64,000 bases of DNA from Eumeta japonica. Its lineage: Eukaryota; Arthropoda; Insecta; Lepidoptera; Psychidae. Positions 39,101 to 48,839 of the stretch are shown here, one piece after another (the first letter of the stretch is position 1; the number at the start of each line of letters is the position of its first letter). Below the pieces are notes generated by a model. That model worked only from the letters and a program-made list of their open reading frames with translations, was not told the origin of the DNA and ran no database searches. The stretch spans positions 1 to 64,000 of the forward strand of contig BGZK01001195.1 of the NCBI GenBank assembly GCA_005406025.1, in the 5' to 3' direction. Both the position numbers and the translations under genes were made by a program.

Positions 39101-42100
39101 GGTTTCACTACATGTTTTCGCTTGAAAGCAATAATCAATTTCATTATTGCTTACAAGCGATTGTCAGATTAAAAGAAAAAAAAAGGTGTGTTAGTGTATT
39201 TTGCGTAACCTTGTGTTGTCGATTGTCGTGCATTCTGCTTAAAGATACGAGGACACGGTACAAGCGTTATCTAAAATGATCGATTTCAACGATGATAACC
39301 AAAGTATTGGCAATTATTTAGTTATCAGACCCTTTTTAATGTTCAGGGTATTTCCCGAGTTATGCCTTTCATGCGACATGGTTATCGAAGGTGCAGTATG
39401 TTGCAATTATTTACATATTTTTAAAAGTGAAATCCTTACATAAATTTGAGGAATTTAGTAGTGGCAAAATCAAAATACTCTTACCAAACTCAACGTATTT
39501 ATGTGAACGCCACACGGGTAAAAGATTCACGTATTCAAATCTCCGAGCGTGGTGCACGTGTCGTAAACTTATTTCAGCCAGATTCTGAAACGCCCGGTAG
39601 TTTCATTCGGCCACAGCTTTATGGGGGTACGACCAAAGCTTTTGTCATTTTTTTCGTTTTAAACATCAAAACAATTTAAATTTTCTTATATAGAAGGATA
39701 TAGAACTAGATAGTACACGAAAGCGACCGGAAAAATCATACAGTCACAAAACACAAATACCTTCCAAATTAAACGATAAAACTTATCTACGTACATTTCT
39801 ATTAAGCTACAACGCGCATACTTTGGGTTATCACTGTAAAATTTTTATGACTGATACATATTTATGCGCCGCTGTATGTGATTAGACACGAATACAATTC
39901 GCAACTATATATCATTATATACTTGCTTTGTACTTGTGGATTATTCCAGAGATTTTCATGTCACTGAGCGTGTAACTAAATACACATTATTTTAATTAAA
40001 ATTAATATAATAATAATTACTGATGTCTAAAATTTAACAATTTTTCTAAATTTTCTTACACGTTTCTTATTTGTGATACGAATATAACCTCATACAGAAT
40101 ATAAGGTGGACAACGCACAAATCCAAAATTCGCTCAAATTGATAAATCGTGTTTAGCTGACTGTAACTTTCAATTTGAAAAGCGATGGAAGTATCAACTT
40201 GTCATCAATTTGGTTCACATTTCAGAGGTTGCCGGTATAATTTGGACATTTTGTTTCAATTTTTTTATCACCTCACCACAAAGCCTATCCTCCCACGATA
40301 TATTTATTTCAGATTGAGGACTTGGACCCCAAGCCGTTTATTTGTGGAAGAGAGTGTGTGTTGGGGGCTTTTAACGACAGTTATCACCAAAAAGTATTCA
40401 ATGTACGGACCACGAGAGCATAAAATATAATCTGAACATTATACTTTGCAATGGACGAAAATTTTGTTCAATTAATATTTCACTACGACGGCAAAATTTT
40501 ATTTACATTGCGCAATAATTTCACGTCTCTACTAACTCATTACATCTTGTGGCAGTAACGATTGAAATCTTTGAAATTATCATTGTTGTGAGGGTTACGA
40601 TCGTAGATAAATTGTAATCACGGGATTTTCATTTCTAGTAATTGGAAGTGTCAGAGATATAATTTTTTTATTCCAAAGATTAGATTTAGTGTCCTACTTG
40701 TTTTATCGACACAATACGTTTCTTATCATTTAACTTTTAAATTTGTTTTGATCGCTTATACATTGAACTTGAATTAAACGCGGTACTTTACCTAAGTTAA
40801 TTATTAGCAGTGATAGCCTAGTGCCGGTGGGCCCGCCTACGGCGCGGTATACGAAATTCGAGCCCCACGGCCTGCAGTTGGGTTGGGTAAATTACCAAGA
40901 TGGCACATTCGTACCGCGAAAAGATTACCACAATTCCGCATCTGAATTTCTCAAAACGCATTGCGCCGGCGCGGAACTGGGGCTCGGTGTTCTCATCTCC
41001 TCAGCAAAGATTCGTGTTATTGGACGCTATACACAGAATGCAAACATCGCACTTCTGTTCGATGACATGTACACGTTTCCAATATCCTCCTTTTTGAAAA
41101 AATCAGCATTGTTAATTGTTATATATCTTAGATTTGATTCGTTTGGTAAAGGTAGTCTAAAAGTAGGAGCGGGTAAAATTAGATTGTACCGGCATTATGC
41201 ATATGTAAAATAACTATTGTTATATTCTATCCTTATATTGGAAATTTAATGTATAAATAAAAGTTCTGACTAGAACAAGGACAAGTTGGTTAATGTAACA
41301 TTAGGTTAAGTTTAAAATTCCGTGCTGAACGGCCTATGTAAAAATAGATTTTGAGGGATATATACACAATAAAGAATATGCTTGTCGGCGATAAACATTT
41401 ATTTTTTATCAATATCAGAAATAATGTCTTAGTTCATAAGTAAATTATAAAATGTAATTGTCGGCAATAATTGTAATGTATAGATTGTATTAATTAAAAA
41501 AGCTGTCGTCCCGCCCCACCCCTTTCCTATTGCGCATTAGCCACGCGCTCGTCGCGCTCGCGGCAAAATGGTGTTAAGAGCGGCCAAGTGGCGCTGATGG
41601 CATGCACGCTTCAAATGCATCAAAAGAATCACATTAGTCGTGGCTGCGCCTCCATTTCACTCCATATAAGCCAGATCGGCAGCAGAAGTGTAAAACAGTG
41701 TTTCATTTTTCACCTTCAAGTCGGCAGAACGGCCGAGTGTCTTCCCGAGGACGTAGCATCCTACCAGTGCATTGTCGGTTGGATAGCCTTTTAGAGTTGC
41801 TATCGAAGGTCTGAACGAAAAAGGCGATCTCCAACAATGCTATTACTACTAAAACATAAATAATAATGCCAAACATAAAAAAACAGTGGGACAGATAAGA
41901 AATACATTTACACCTTTCAACTGATTTCTTAAACATTAGCCCTTAATCTCCCTCCCCCCGTTGCAGGCTCGTGTACGTATTGCTACCAGTGCATATCTTC
42001 GAGCGACCCCACCTGCGGCGAATCCTACTCATCGAAGAAACCTTCGAAGGTAATCTTTGATTAATTCACTAATTACTTGACCTTTTATTCTGAAGATAAT

Positions 42101-43977
42101 CGTTATAGGGTGCTCGGTTACAGTGTACAACAATTTCTACAACAGATGCTTTTAATTTTTCCGACATACATTGGCTTATGTGAACTTGCACTTTTTGGTG
42201 TAGTGTTAGTGGTGAACGATATGACTATTTATTTGAATTACTTATGACGTACTAAAATTACTGGTTCAGTAAACTGTTGCGTATTCGACTAGAATTCAGA
42301 CACGATTACGAAGAGCGATTCTATGAGATCCCCATGAATGATTCAATCTTAATAAGATGAAAATATATATCAGCGCTTAGAAAACCAAAGGTCAATACGA
42401 TTTTTTTGTTTATTTAAAAAGCACAAGTTTTTTTTTATGTTTCTCCCGGTTTTCGTTAACAGATGTCAATTATTGCTCCTGGTCATAATCGAACCGCGTA
42501 CCTTCTGATTAAAACTGACGCTGTTAACCATGGAGCCATTACAGCACAACCGAGTTTTAGGAATGATTTTATATTTAAAACTTGTATTTTCTACATTCTG
42601 CACTAGAAACAATAAAAAGAAATTAAATGATTTCAACATGCGCATTTTTTGTATGTTACAAATTTAATACGTTATCAAATTGGACGAAATTAATGTTTTA
42701 ATCGCGCTTATCTTGTAATGTTGCAGGACTGCTCGAAATTAGTCGAGTTTAATAGCTTCAACACGATGAACTTGTACAACTTCGACCCCGAGCTGACGCA
42801 GCCCGTGGCCGACAAGCCGCGCTATTGCCACAAGATAATCACACGTTTGTACCACCTTTACTATTTGATTGTGTTATTAGAAATCACTTAATTTTGGTAA
42901 AAGGAGAATCAATGCAATACTTGTAAACGAAGAAACGAGCAGAGCATATAGCATATGAGACACTTGCAGCTGTAAAAGCCGAGACTAGCGACCGAGACAG
43001 CTTCACAGCTGAACTCGCTACTGTTCACGGACCGATCTAGCAATTTTGTGGAGTTCATGTCGTGATATCGACGAGCGATGCATTGACGTATCTCGACTCA
43101 GATATTTATGCAAGACTCGATTTCACCAGACACTGTTAAAAATTAACATGGCGTTTATACAAAACAACTATTTCGTATTAAAGAAAAAAATCTAAATTTA
43201 AATTTGGCCTGTCAATTGTTAACATCGATTAATGTAACCGAGTCTAAATAAGGAAATCCTAAAGCGAAGGATTTGCCCCGCAATCCTGCTGTAGCATTCG
43301 CGGCGGATTTAATTTCGAACTACTTTCAAACTTTTGTTATTAATACAGTTACAAAGCTATAGAGTTCCATATAATTATATAAAAAAATAATTACCTAAAA
43401 TGGACATTTCATAAGGTCTGTTTTTTATTCTTTTATTTAGAGGCATATTTATTCTCAAAAAAAAAAAATTCTTCTAACATAATGACCCTAATCAGAAAAA
43501 CTGAATATCTTGTTACAAATTACAAAACAACTTTACGTATAATGCATTTCCAAAAACATTTATTCTCTTGGTCATAAAATATCTTTTTTGCGTATTCAAA
43601 TCAACATTTTTTATGTAAAGATGATGAATTATTTTTTCCGTGGCATAGTGTCAAAGTAATGCATTCGCGTGCGGCGGTCAAGAGCAAATCTACAAATTCA
43701 CCTTCACGAATAATCATTTGATAAATGATAATTATTTTTAAAATTTTCAGAGAACGGCCTAGTGATCCGTTCTTGCTTCGACGGCAATCCTGCCGACAAG
43801 AACGCCACCTGCGCGCGTCTCGATAGGAGAGGCCGTGAGTCTTCCGACCCCAGTAGGCAACTGAAGTACTGCAGCGTGTGCGACAAGGACAACTGCAACG
43901 GCGCGGATGCGCCTATTGCATCTCTCTCGCTCGCACTCGCCGCCGCCGTGCTGGCGTATTTCAGTTACAGACAATAA
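21099..43977 (+). CDS. Ly6/uPAR (quiver-type) GPI-anchored surface protein, 161 aa, four exons
   Basis: Joining 21099-21156, 41967-42049, 42727-42844 and 43751-43977 gives 486 nt with no internal stop; all junctions are GT-AG. Residues 1-20 are a hydrophobic signal peptide. The Ly6 three-finger domain follows: C25-Y-Q-C28, D-P-T-C36-G, D-C49, Y-C81-H-K, R-S-C95, C107, Y-C127-S-V-C130, D-N-C135-N, the ten-cysteine pattern of insect Ly6 proteins, plus an extra C22. N104-A-T is a possible glycosylation site. The last 20 residues are hydrophobic after G-A-D, as expected for a GPI signal. Insect relatives act at the cell surface in channel modulation, septate junctions or receptor traffic; which role applies here cannot be told. 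Intron 1 is 20.8 kb, and its joining is inferred from matching phase and signal-peptide logic. Confidence 0.85.
25895..25941. repeat. GC-rich hairpin
   Basis: ACGGAGGAAAGAGAC (25895-25909) pairs perfectly with GTCTCTTTCCTCCGT (25927-25941). The 17-nt loop is itself GC-rich and nearly self-complementary (CCTGCGCTGCGCGG). The arms continue imperfectly outward (CACGTT / CCGTGG). Probably the core of a MITE-like repeat. Confidence 0.75.
26576..26902 (+). pseudogene. THAP zinc-finger domain, two exons, premature stop
   Basis: THAP is a C2CH zinc finger that binds DNA, found in P-element-type transposases and derived host proteins. Exon 1 (26576-26709) gives M-G-H-D-C-C-C-V-N-C, F-Y-I-F-P and R-K-K-W-I-A-A-V and ends at donor AA|GTAAGT. 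Exon 2 (26821-26902, acceptor ATCATTTTAG) gives W-S-P-K-P and I-C-S-E-H-F, then a TAA stop. Read past the stop, the frame continues S-P-S-Y-V-P-T-I-F, the conserved end of the THAP fold. The spacing from CX2C to CX2H fits the family. The copy is therefore broken just before the last structural motif. Confidence 0.8.
27047..27294 (-). pseudogene. First exon of a SWIM/YqaJ-type transposon-associated protein (tentative)
   Basis: The minus strand opens with ATG at 27294 (M-N-L-I-I-K-T-G-F-E-T-I) and reaches a splice donor, AT|GTAAGT, at 27046. The segment V-L-A-E-H-V-R-N-V-E-E-L and F-I-R-A-H-V-I-R-Q-T-S-V followed by T-P-Y resembles the region that precedes the SWIM zinc finger in insect proteins carrying a YqaJ-like nuclease, as I recall them. 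The SWIM and nuclease parts themselves are absent. It lies inside the TIRs described for 26477-27468, which supports a transposon origin. Confidence 0.5.
29129..29320 (-). other. Coding-like relic, family not recognised
   Basis: A minus-strand frame of 62 codons (M-Q-C-L-K-S-K-G-L ... Q-N-K-D-Y-N-W) has a balanced, protein-like composition unlike the AT-driven frames around it, with I-E-F-N-V-N-D-Q-N-A-R-A as its most structured part. I see no splice sites that would join it to anything. It may be a fragment of a transposon or processed gene. Confidence 0.3.
33745..34025 (-). pseudogene. Mariner transposase N-terminal HTH relic
   Basis: Minus-strand translation gives I-R-A-V-V-F-Y-D-F-R-G-G-L-S-Q-Q-E, F-G-D-E-S-P, a stop, I-S-E-F-R-R-G-R, D-D-L-R-Q-G-Q-P and I-N-V-D-T-V. 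This is the paired helix-turn-helix and linker of mariner transposases (family form Y-x-F-R-R-G-L-S-Q-Q-E ... E-F-x-R-G-R ... R-x-G-R-P). The catalytic core is not found downstream (below 33745). It belongs to a different mariner lineage from the copy at 16.8-18.0 kb. Confidence 0.75.
40808..40866 (+). repeat. tRNA-derived SINE head (degenerate)
   Basis: TAGCCTAGTGCC at 40814-40825 resembles a polymerase III A box (TRGCNNAGYGG), and AAATTCGAGCC at 40854-40864 a B box (GGTTCGANTCC), with normal spacing. Downstream similarity cannot be judged, so only the promoter-containing head is given. A plus-strand frame of 130 codons across it (to 41213) looks like chance. Confidence 0.45.
41663..41700 (+). 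promoter_or_regulatory. Possible internal core promoter upstream of exon 2
   Basis: CATATAAG at 41663-41670 is followed about 30 bp later by ACAGTGTTTC, a TATA/Inr-like arrangement, within a less AT-rich block (41510-41780) about 270 bp before exon 2. A transcript from here would lack exon 1 and so the signal peptide, and I found no in-frame ATG joined to exon 2. Confidence 0.3.
41967..42049 (+). CDS. Ly6-type gene 1, exon 2
   Basis: Acceptor CCCCCCGTTGCAG, donor AAG|GTAATC. Encodes the start of the Ly6 domain with C-T-Y-C-Y-Q-C and D-P-T-C-G. Starts in phase 1, ends in phase 0. Confidence 0.9.
42427..42545 (-). repeat. tRNA-derived SINE in intron 2 of the Ly6-type gene
   Basis: On the minus strand it starts TGTAATGGCTCCATGGTTAA (A box at 42525-42538), has B box GGTTCGATTAT at 42485-42495 and ends in a run of A residues (plus-strand T9 near 42428-42436). 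The A/B box spacing and A-rich end fit a short tRNA-derived retroposon. Confidence 0.7.
42727..42844 (+). CDS. Ly6-type gene 1, exon 3
   Basis: Acceptor TGTTGCAG, donor C|GTTTGT. Encodes D-C-S-K-L through Y-C-H-K-I-I-T, the second finger. Starts in phase 0, ends in phase 1. Confidence 0.88.
43751..43977 (+). CDS. Ly6-type gene 1, exon 4
   Basis: Acceptor AAATTTTCAG. Encodes N-G-L-V-I-R-S-C, the third finger ending Y-C-S-V-C and D-N-C-N-G, and the hydrophobic GPI tail to TAA at 43975-43977. Confidence 0.93.
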
Positions 43978-44878
43978 TCCTCTTGGCATAACAAACATAG
44001 AGTTTAGAAAAAATCTACAGAAAAGGGTTACTGTAGTAAACTCTATTAATTAAGTACTTTTTTTTGTACGTTTTATTCTAAATATCTGATATTTAACTAT
44101 ATATTTTTTCTTTTATGATTCATTACATTCGTATTTTTTCGCCTTGTTGTAAGGGATTTATTCGATGAATATTTACTATTTGTTGATTTATTTGTTAATA
44201 GTATTTTCAACATCAATAATATACAAATATCTTATGGTGTGTTGATTTTAAAATTTCTTTCCATTTTTCTTTAAAGTTAGGAATTGTTTATGATTCTTAA
44301 CTTTAAAGAAAAACCCATAAATACTTGATAGAGTTTTATATTTTTATGTTGTAAGAGTTAATTATTAAAACTTCAGTAAAGCAAGTTATTATCAAATGTT
44401 ATTTTTCTGCAATAATTTTGGTATTCCATAAAATTCCAATATTTTAAAAGTAACTTTGTTATGTATTGCTTATGATTTTTCTATGTCGGGCCACTAATTA
44501 TCTATATAAAACTATAATATTTGATATTATTTTAAGAAACTTATTTTATTATCGCACTAAATATATAAAAGTATAGATACAAAAGTTAATGAAGTATGTT
44601 ATATACTATTGACTTATCGTAGGACACCATTAGAATTATGTAAGGATATAGCAAGATGATTCAATTCACATGTATGAATTAATACATTGTTTAATAATAA
44701 TATGTGCAATAATAGTTAATGTCAGGATCCATTAAGTGGTAATGATCTTGTAAACTAAAGCTTTCGCGAAGAGATGCATTCCAGCGAGTTATAAAATCTA
44801 AACCGAGTGTTCTGCACTATTAATTCGACATAGTATTTCTTTATTTGCGTTCTATACAATATTAAGGAATGGTGTATT

Positions 44879-44884
44879 TAATAA
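44879..44884 (+). terminator. Candidate polyadenylation signal of the Ly6-type gene 1
   Basis: AATAAA, the first canonical signal noticed downstream of the stop at 43977, implying a 3' UTR of about 0.9 kb. Non-canonical signals nearer the stop are not excluded. Confidence 0.4.
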
Positions 44885-47732
44885 AAAAAGCACATATTGT
44901 CTCATTTGATTTAAATTTGTTAATCAAAATAAACGGTTTTTGAACTGCGGTGTATCTGGCGAGCTGTCAGTATTTTATTATAAACAAGCACACACACGTA
45001 CCCCTCGTTAGTGCGATTCGAAAGCGATTCAACCACGAAAAATCAGTTTACCATAATTAAACAGTTTATCCGTATGGCTCTACACTTGTATGGAGTTCTC
45101 TTAATTTCAATCCATATTCGAAAACTTTACAATATTAAAAAAAGGCTTAACTTATAAGTACCCTATACACTATTTTCTATTTAAAGTTCATAAATCTAAA
45201 ATATCTAGTAGGATAATATTTCATTGTATTCTTTTGGCAAAATTGTTCTTTTTCTATCTCGAAAACAAAGACGCCTTGAAATCTATGCCAGTGAAAAATG
45301 ATAAATAAGCAGCCCCTTTCTATGGAGTCGATATTAATCATTGATATAAGAGAAATTGTTATAAATATATAATATTCGCGATGAAAATATCAAGATTATT
45401 TTGGTTTATTAATTATGCATTATTTTATTTTTTACTCTTTGCTCATTTACAGCATAGCCCATACAAAGAATTTGGACAAAAAAAACGAAACTTTGGACGG
45501 TATGTTTGTGTTTATAGGCTGATATGTTTAATTCGTGACGATATTGCGAATTGAAATACAGTTAGGCTTGAATTTCATTTTCTCTATTTAATTTATTTTA
45601 TTTACTTATATTTTTGGGTAGGTGGATTAATATTTTTTTTTATTATAAGTAAAACAACAAAATAACTAGCCAATATCCAGAAAACAAGAAAATAACAGAA
45701 TTTATAAAAATCATAATTTATTATGACTAGCGTTCCAAAAACAAATTCTCGCTTATAAGGACTTTTTTAAATGTCTTCAATACCAATAGTTTTGAGCTAG
45801 CTTAAAAAAAAATATATATATATATATATTCCTTTTAATCTTTAGTGAATTTTATAGTTGTTCATGTATCATAAAATTTATTCGCGCAATTTGGCAAAAC
45901 AATATGGAATTAACTTTGGTTTATTAGATCCGGAAACACATACCTCATTCAACTCAAGCATTAAAAATCACTACTAGACATGACTTAGTTTAAAATTTAG
46001 GTTTGAGTTTAAATTAAAATTCAATTTGCGCGACTCAGTTTGTGCAGTTGTACATTCAAGTTGTGTAAGTATGTCGCTCTAACACGTGATGTACTTAAGC
46101 TCTGTCCTTTTTACATCGCCGATTTATATCATAATATTCAAAGTATTGTTTTTTTTTATCTGAAGTCTTATAACGTGCAAACCACACAGGCCCACGGAAG
46201 CTGAGGACTGTTAAAGACCATTGTCCGGTTACCAATGCGGTGGAAACGCATAGAACCAACGGTGTGACGTACTTTCCAAAGCATGGAGCGTATGGACTTT
46301 AATTGAATTTAGTTAAAAACTAATCGGTCAATGCGCCTGTGGTCAAAATTTGAACCGGATGTTTTCTGGTTCGAAATTTTTTTTTCACTACTCGAACTCT
46401 TTCGTTCGTATATTTGATATTTAACGTATTTTACGCCCCATTTGCTGAATATTAATATATAAATTATTGCGATAGAGCCATACTGTGATTTAACTTGGCT
46501 ACAGCACGAAAATGGGTGAGCTCGACTGGTGAAATACCACAGTTTCACAGAATACAGACGTGAAGTAACAGCTTCCACTGTTGTGTTTCGTGCAATGAGT
46601 TAAAGCTCCAGTGGTCCACTCTTCTCTTCATTTCTTACCCTAGACTTATTCTTTTTCAGAAATCTTCTGTTCGTGAGTAATTATAATATTTCCCCAGTTT
46701 CATAATAATTGAATGAATGGTTTAGGCATGCAAAAGAACAAACAAAATACATGCTCATTTTTATACATTATACAACCCACTCCCCCCTCACCTAATTGTG
46801 AAAGACACGACTCACAACTTTCGATAATTAATATTTATATTAAATTTAATAGCCGTACTTAGCTCTATATAAAGTTTCAAACGAAATTCAACTCCCTTTT
46901 TCTTCGGTAAATAGCGAATTTCAAAAATTATTTTGTAGTGTAGATCCTTGCATTATACAGCCTATCAACAAAAATATCCCTTTTAGTAAATCGTTTTTCT
47001 CTAATTGCGAACTTACTGCCTTCATTTCATATTGTTCAATAAAGTGCTTCGTCAGTTAATTGCTGTAATAAGTAAACTCTTTATCCATGAAATTCCCATA
47101 CTGGTTGTTGTGTCAGGGTTCACTTACCTATTTATTAAACCATATCAAATCAAAATTTGGTTCTTCAGGCTTGTTCAGTGTGAGTTGAAGGAATCAACAG
47201 CTGTAAGTTTATTTTAACAGAAAAACCATGTCTGTAACTGAAATATTAAGCTTAGATACGTGGTGTCACAGACTTTTTTCGTAAAGTTATTAAGAGTTAA
47301 TATTTTTGTTGTACATTTTATTTCATTATTTCATAGCTTTTAGGCTGCGCACGCCGATAAATCAACCAGATCTCTAATTTTTTTGGACTCCAATTATTGT
47401 TATTTTTCACTGACAACACACATTTATAAGAATTAAAAATAACCTGTAGCATACAAGAATAATGTAACTTACTATTAATGACAGAATTACTTAACAAAAT
47501 TTACCAAATTTACCTCCTTTTAATATTAGTATGTAGACAATGAACTTTAATACTTCTTTTGTTTTGAAACTAATGACAACAGATCAAAGGACAGACTTAT
47601 ATAACCTATTAATCATGAAAAACCACAATAAAAAATCTCCACACATACACGGTACACATACACGCAACTACATAAAAATCAATGAATATGGTTACTAAAG
47701 AAATACTAAATAATGATTATTTTTTTATGTTT

Positions 47733-47850
47733 ACCATACGATGTATGGAAATTAAATATAACCTATCAATTGTGCAATCACATATTCTAACATTGCACCA
47801 ATTTTCATCAAGATCGGTCGAACTGTTTTTAAATTATAAAAAGTGTGTAT
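47733..47850 (+). repeat. Dispersed repeat, copy A
   Basis: Shares GATGTATGGAAATTA.ATATA.CCTATC and ACCAATTTTCATCA.GATCG.TC with 48185-48300 at the same spacing. The second half resembles the common insect 'CCAATTTTCATCAAGATCGG' tail seen at the 3' ends of many LINE or non-autonomous copies. Confidence 0.65.
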
Positions 47851-48184
47851 CGGAAACACGATGTCAATTTACCGTTGACTTGCGATGCATCACGTTCACT
47901 TAAATATTAGAATCCAATGATATAATCGACAGTTTCGCCACTATGTTATATGTGTTTTACATGCATCCTTCATTTTTAAAATGAATAATAACTGCGCATA
48001 TCTAAAATAGTCACGATCAGCTGCAATCAGCTGTGTGAACACCTGGGCTCGCTGGGCCGACCCGAAAAGAACCGAGCGGACCTGACCGTGTCACTCAAGC
48101 GTTTAGCTGTGACGTCATAGGATGAAATCACTCTAACGTGCCTACTAATCTAATTTTACTTCAATAAAATAAACATTGTCAGAC

Positions 48185-48300
48185 AGTATGCGATGTATGG
48201 AAATTAGATATAGCCTATCGTTTGGGCAGTAACCTGTTCTTATTTCATACCAATTTTCATCACGATCGATCAAGTCGATCTTAAGTGATAAAAAGACATA
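48185..48300 (+). repeat. Dispersed repeat, copy B
   Basis: Partner of 47733-47850, offset about 452 bp, roughly three-quarters identical by eye. Two copies in the same orientation could be independent insertions or the ends of one larger repeat. Confidence 0.65.
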
Positions 48301-48839
48301 CAGATAGACACATAGATATAAATTTTAAAAAATGATAGAATTGGGGTCAGTAAGTCATAAAACATATATTAATTACAAATTTTCTTTAAAAAATTGAATG
48401 TACAGACAGACGCTACAGTTTTATATAGGAGGACAGCAGATATTGAATCTTTTTTTACATGGAGAAACCTCATAGATATCCGAGATCTGCGGTCGACAAA
48501 TCGAGTTTTGTCAGACTCCTACCGAGTAAAACTCCATGTCGTCCTTCTGCTACTGTTGTGTATCGCAGCGGCGTTGAATCTTTCCATTTAGCCCTAACTG
48601 CTAAAGAAAAAGCGTGAGAAAATACGTGCCGACCATCTCGTAATCGTGCCTGGGTGACAGATTCCTATAAGTTTACCACACTCGAGCATAAGTTAAAGGG
48701 CGGATAGGGAGAAGGAGTTGAAAGAGCACACGCGCATTTCTCTTACGCCCAATTTGTAAGCGACTAATTTCAAGCAAATTGCTGTCTTTGTGCTTTCGTT
48801 CTGCCGTTTCCTTCTGTGGCATACTTTTTTTTTTTGTAA

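Larger units (their letters stand above)
21157..41966 (+). other. Intron 1 of the Ly6-type gene (20.8 kb)
   Basis: Mostly AT-rich, with no host exon I could support. It contains a hairpin at 25895, a THAP/SWIM DNA transposon (26477-27468), an unassigned coding-like relic (29129-29320, minus), a mariner HTH relic (33745-34025, minus), a tRNA-derived SINE head (40808) and a promoter-like segment near 41665. Less AT-rich, non-repetitive-looking blocks at about 22000-22215, 23030-23130 and 35090-35300 could be regulatory but carry no identifiable motif. A short direct repeat, AGCATGTCGGACC, occurs twice at 30029-30063. Confidence 0.6.
44885..48839. other. Intergenic stretch without a recognised gene
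   Basis: AT-rich, with a (TA)n tract near 45810. Two copies of a dispersed repeat lie at 47733-47850 and 48185-48300, separated by a less AT-rich segment (48010-48120). The block 48430-48770 differs in base composition and includes a frame with a hydrophobic stretch (V-V-L-L-L-L-L-C-I-A-A-A), but no motif or splice site supports a gene. Confidence 0.5.

Noticed and set aside
40808..40866. A tRNA gene
   Set aside because: Only A- and B-box-like motifs are present; no cloverleaf with paired acceptor stem can be drawn. A SINE head explains it better.
40821..41213. A 130-codon plus-strand frame
   Set aside because: It begins inside the B-box region of a SINE-like head and its second half is AT-driven. 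No motif; it starts at a non-ATG codon.
43759..43998. Minus-strand frames opposite exon 4 of the Ly6-type gene
   Set aside because: Shadows of a verified coding exon with conserved cysteine pattern and splice site on the plus strand.
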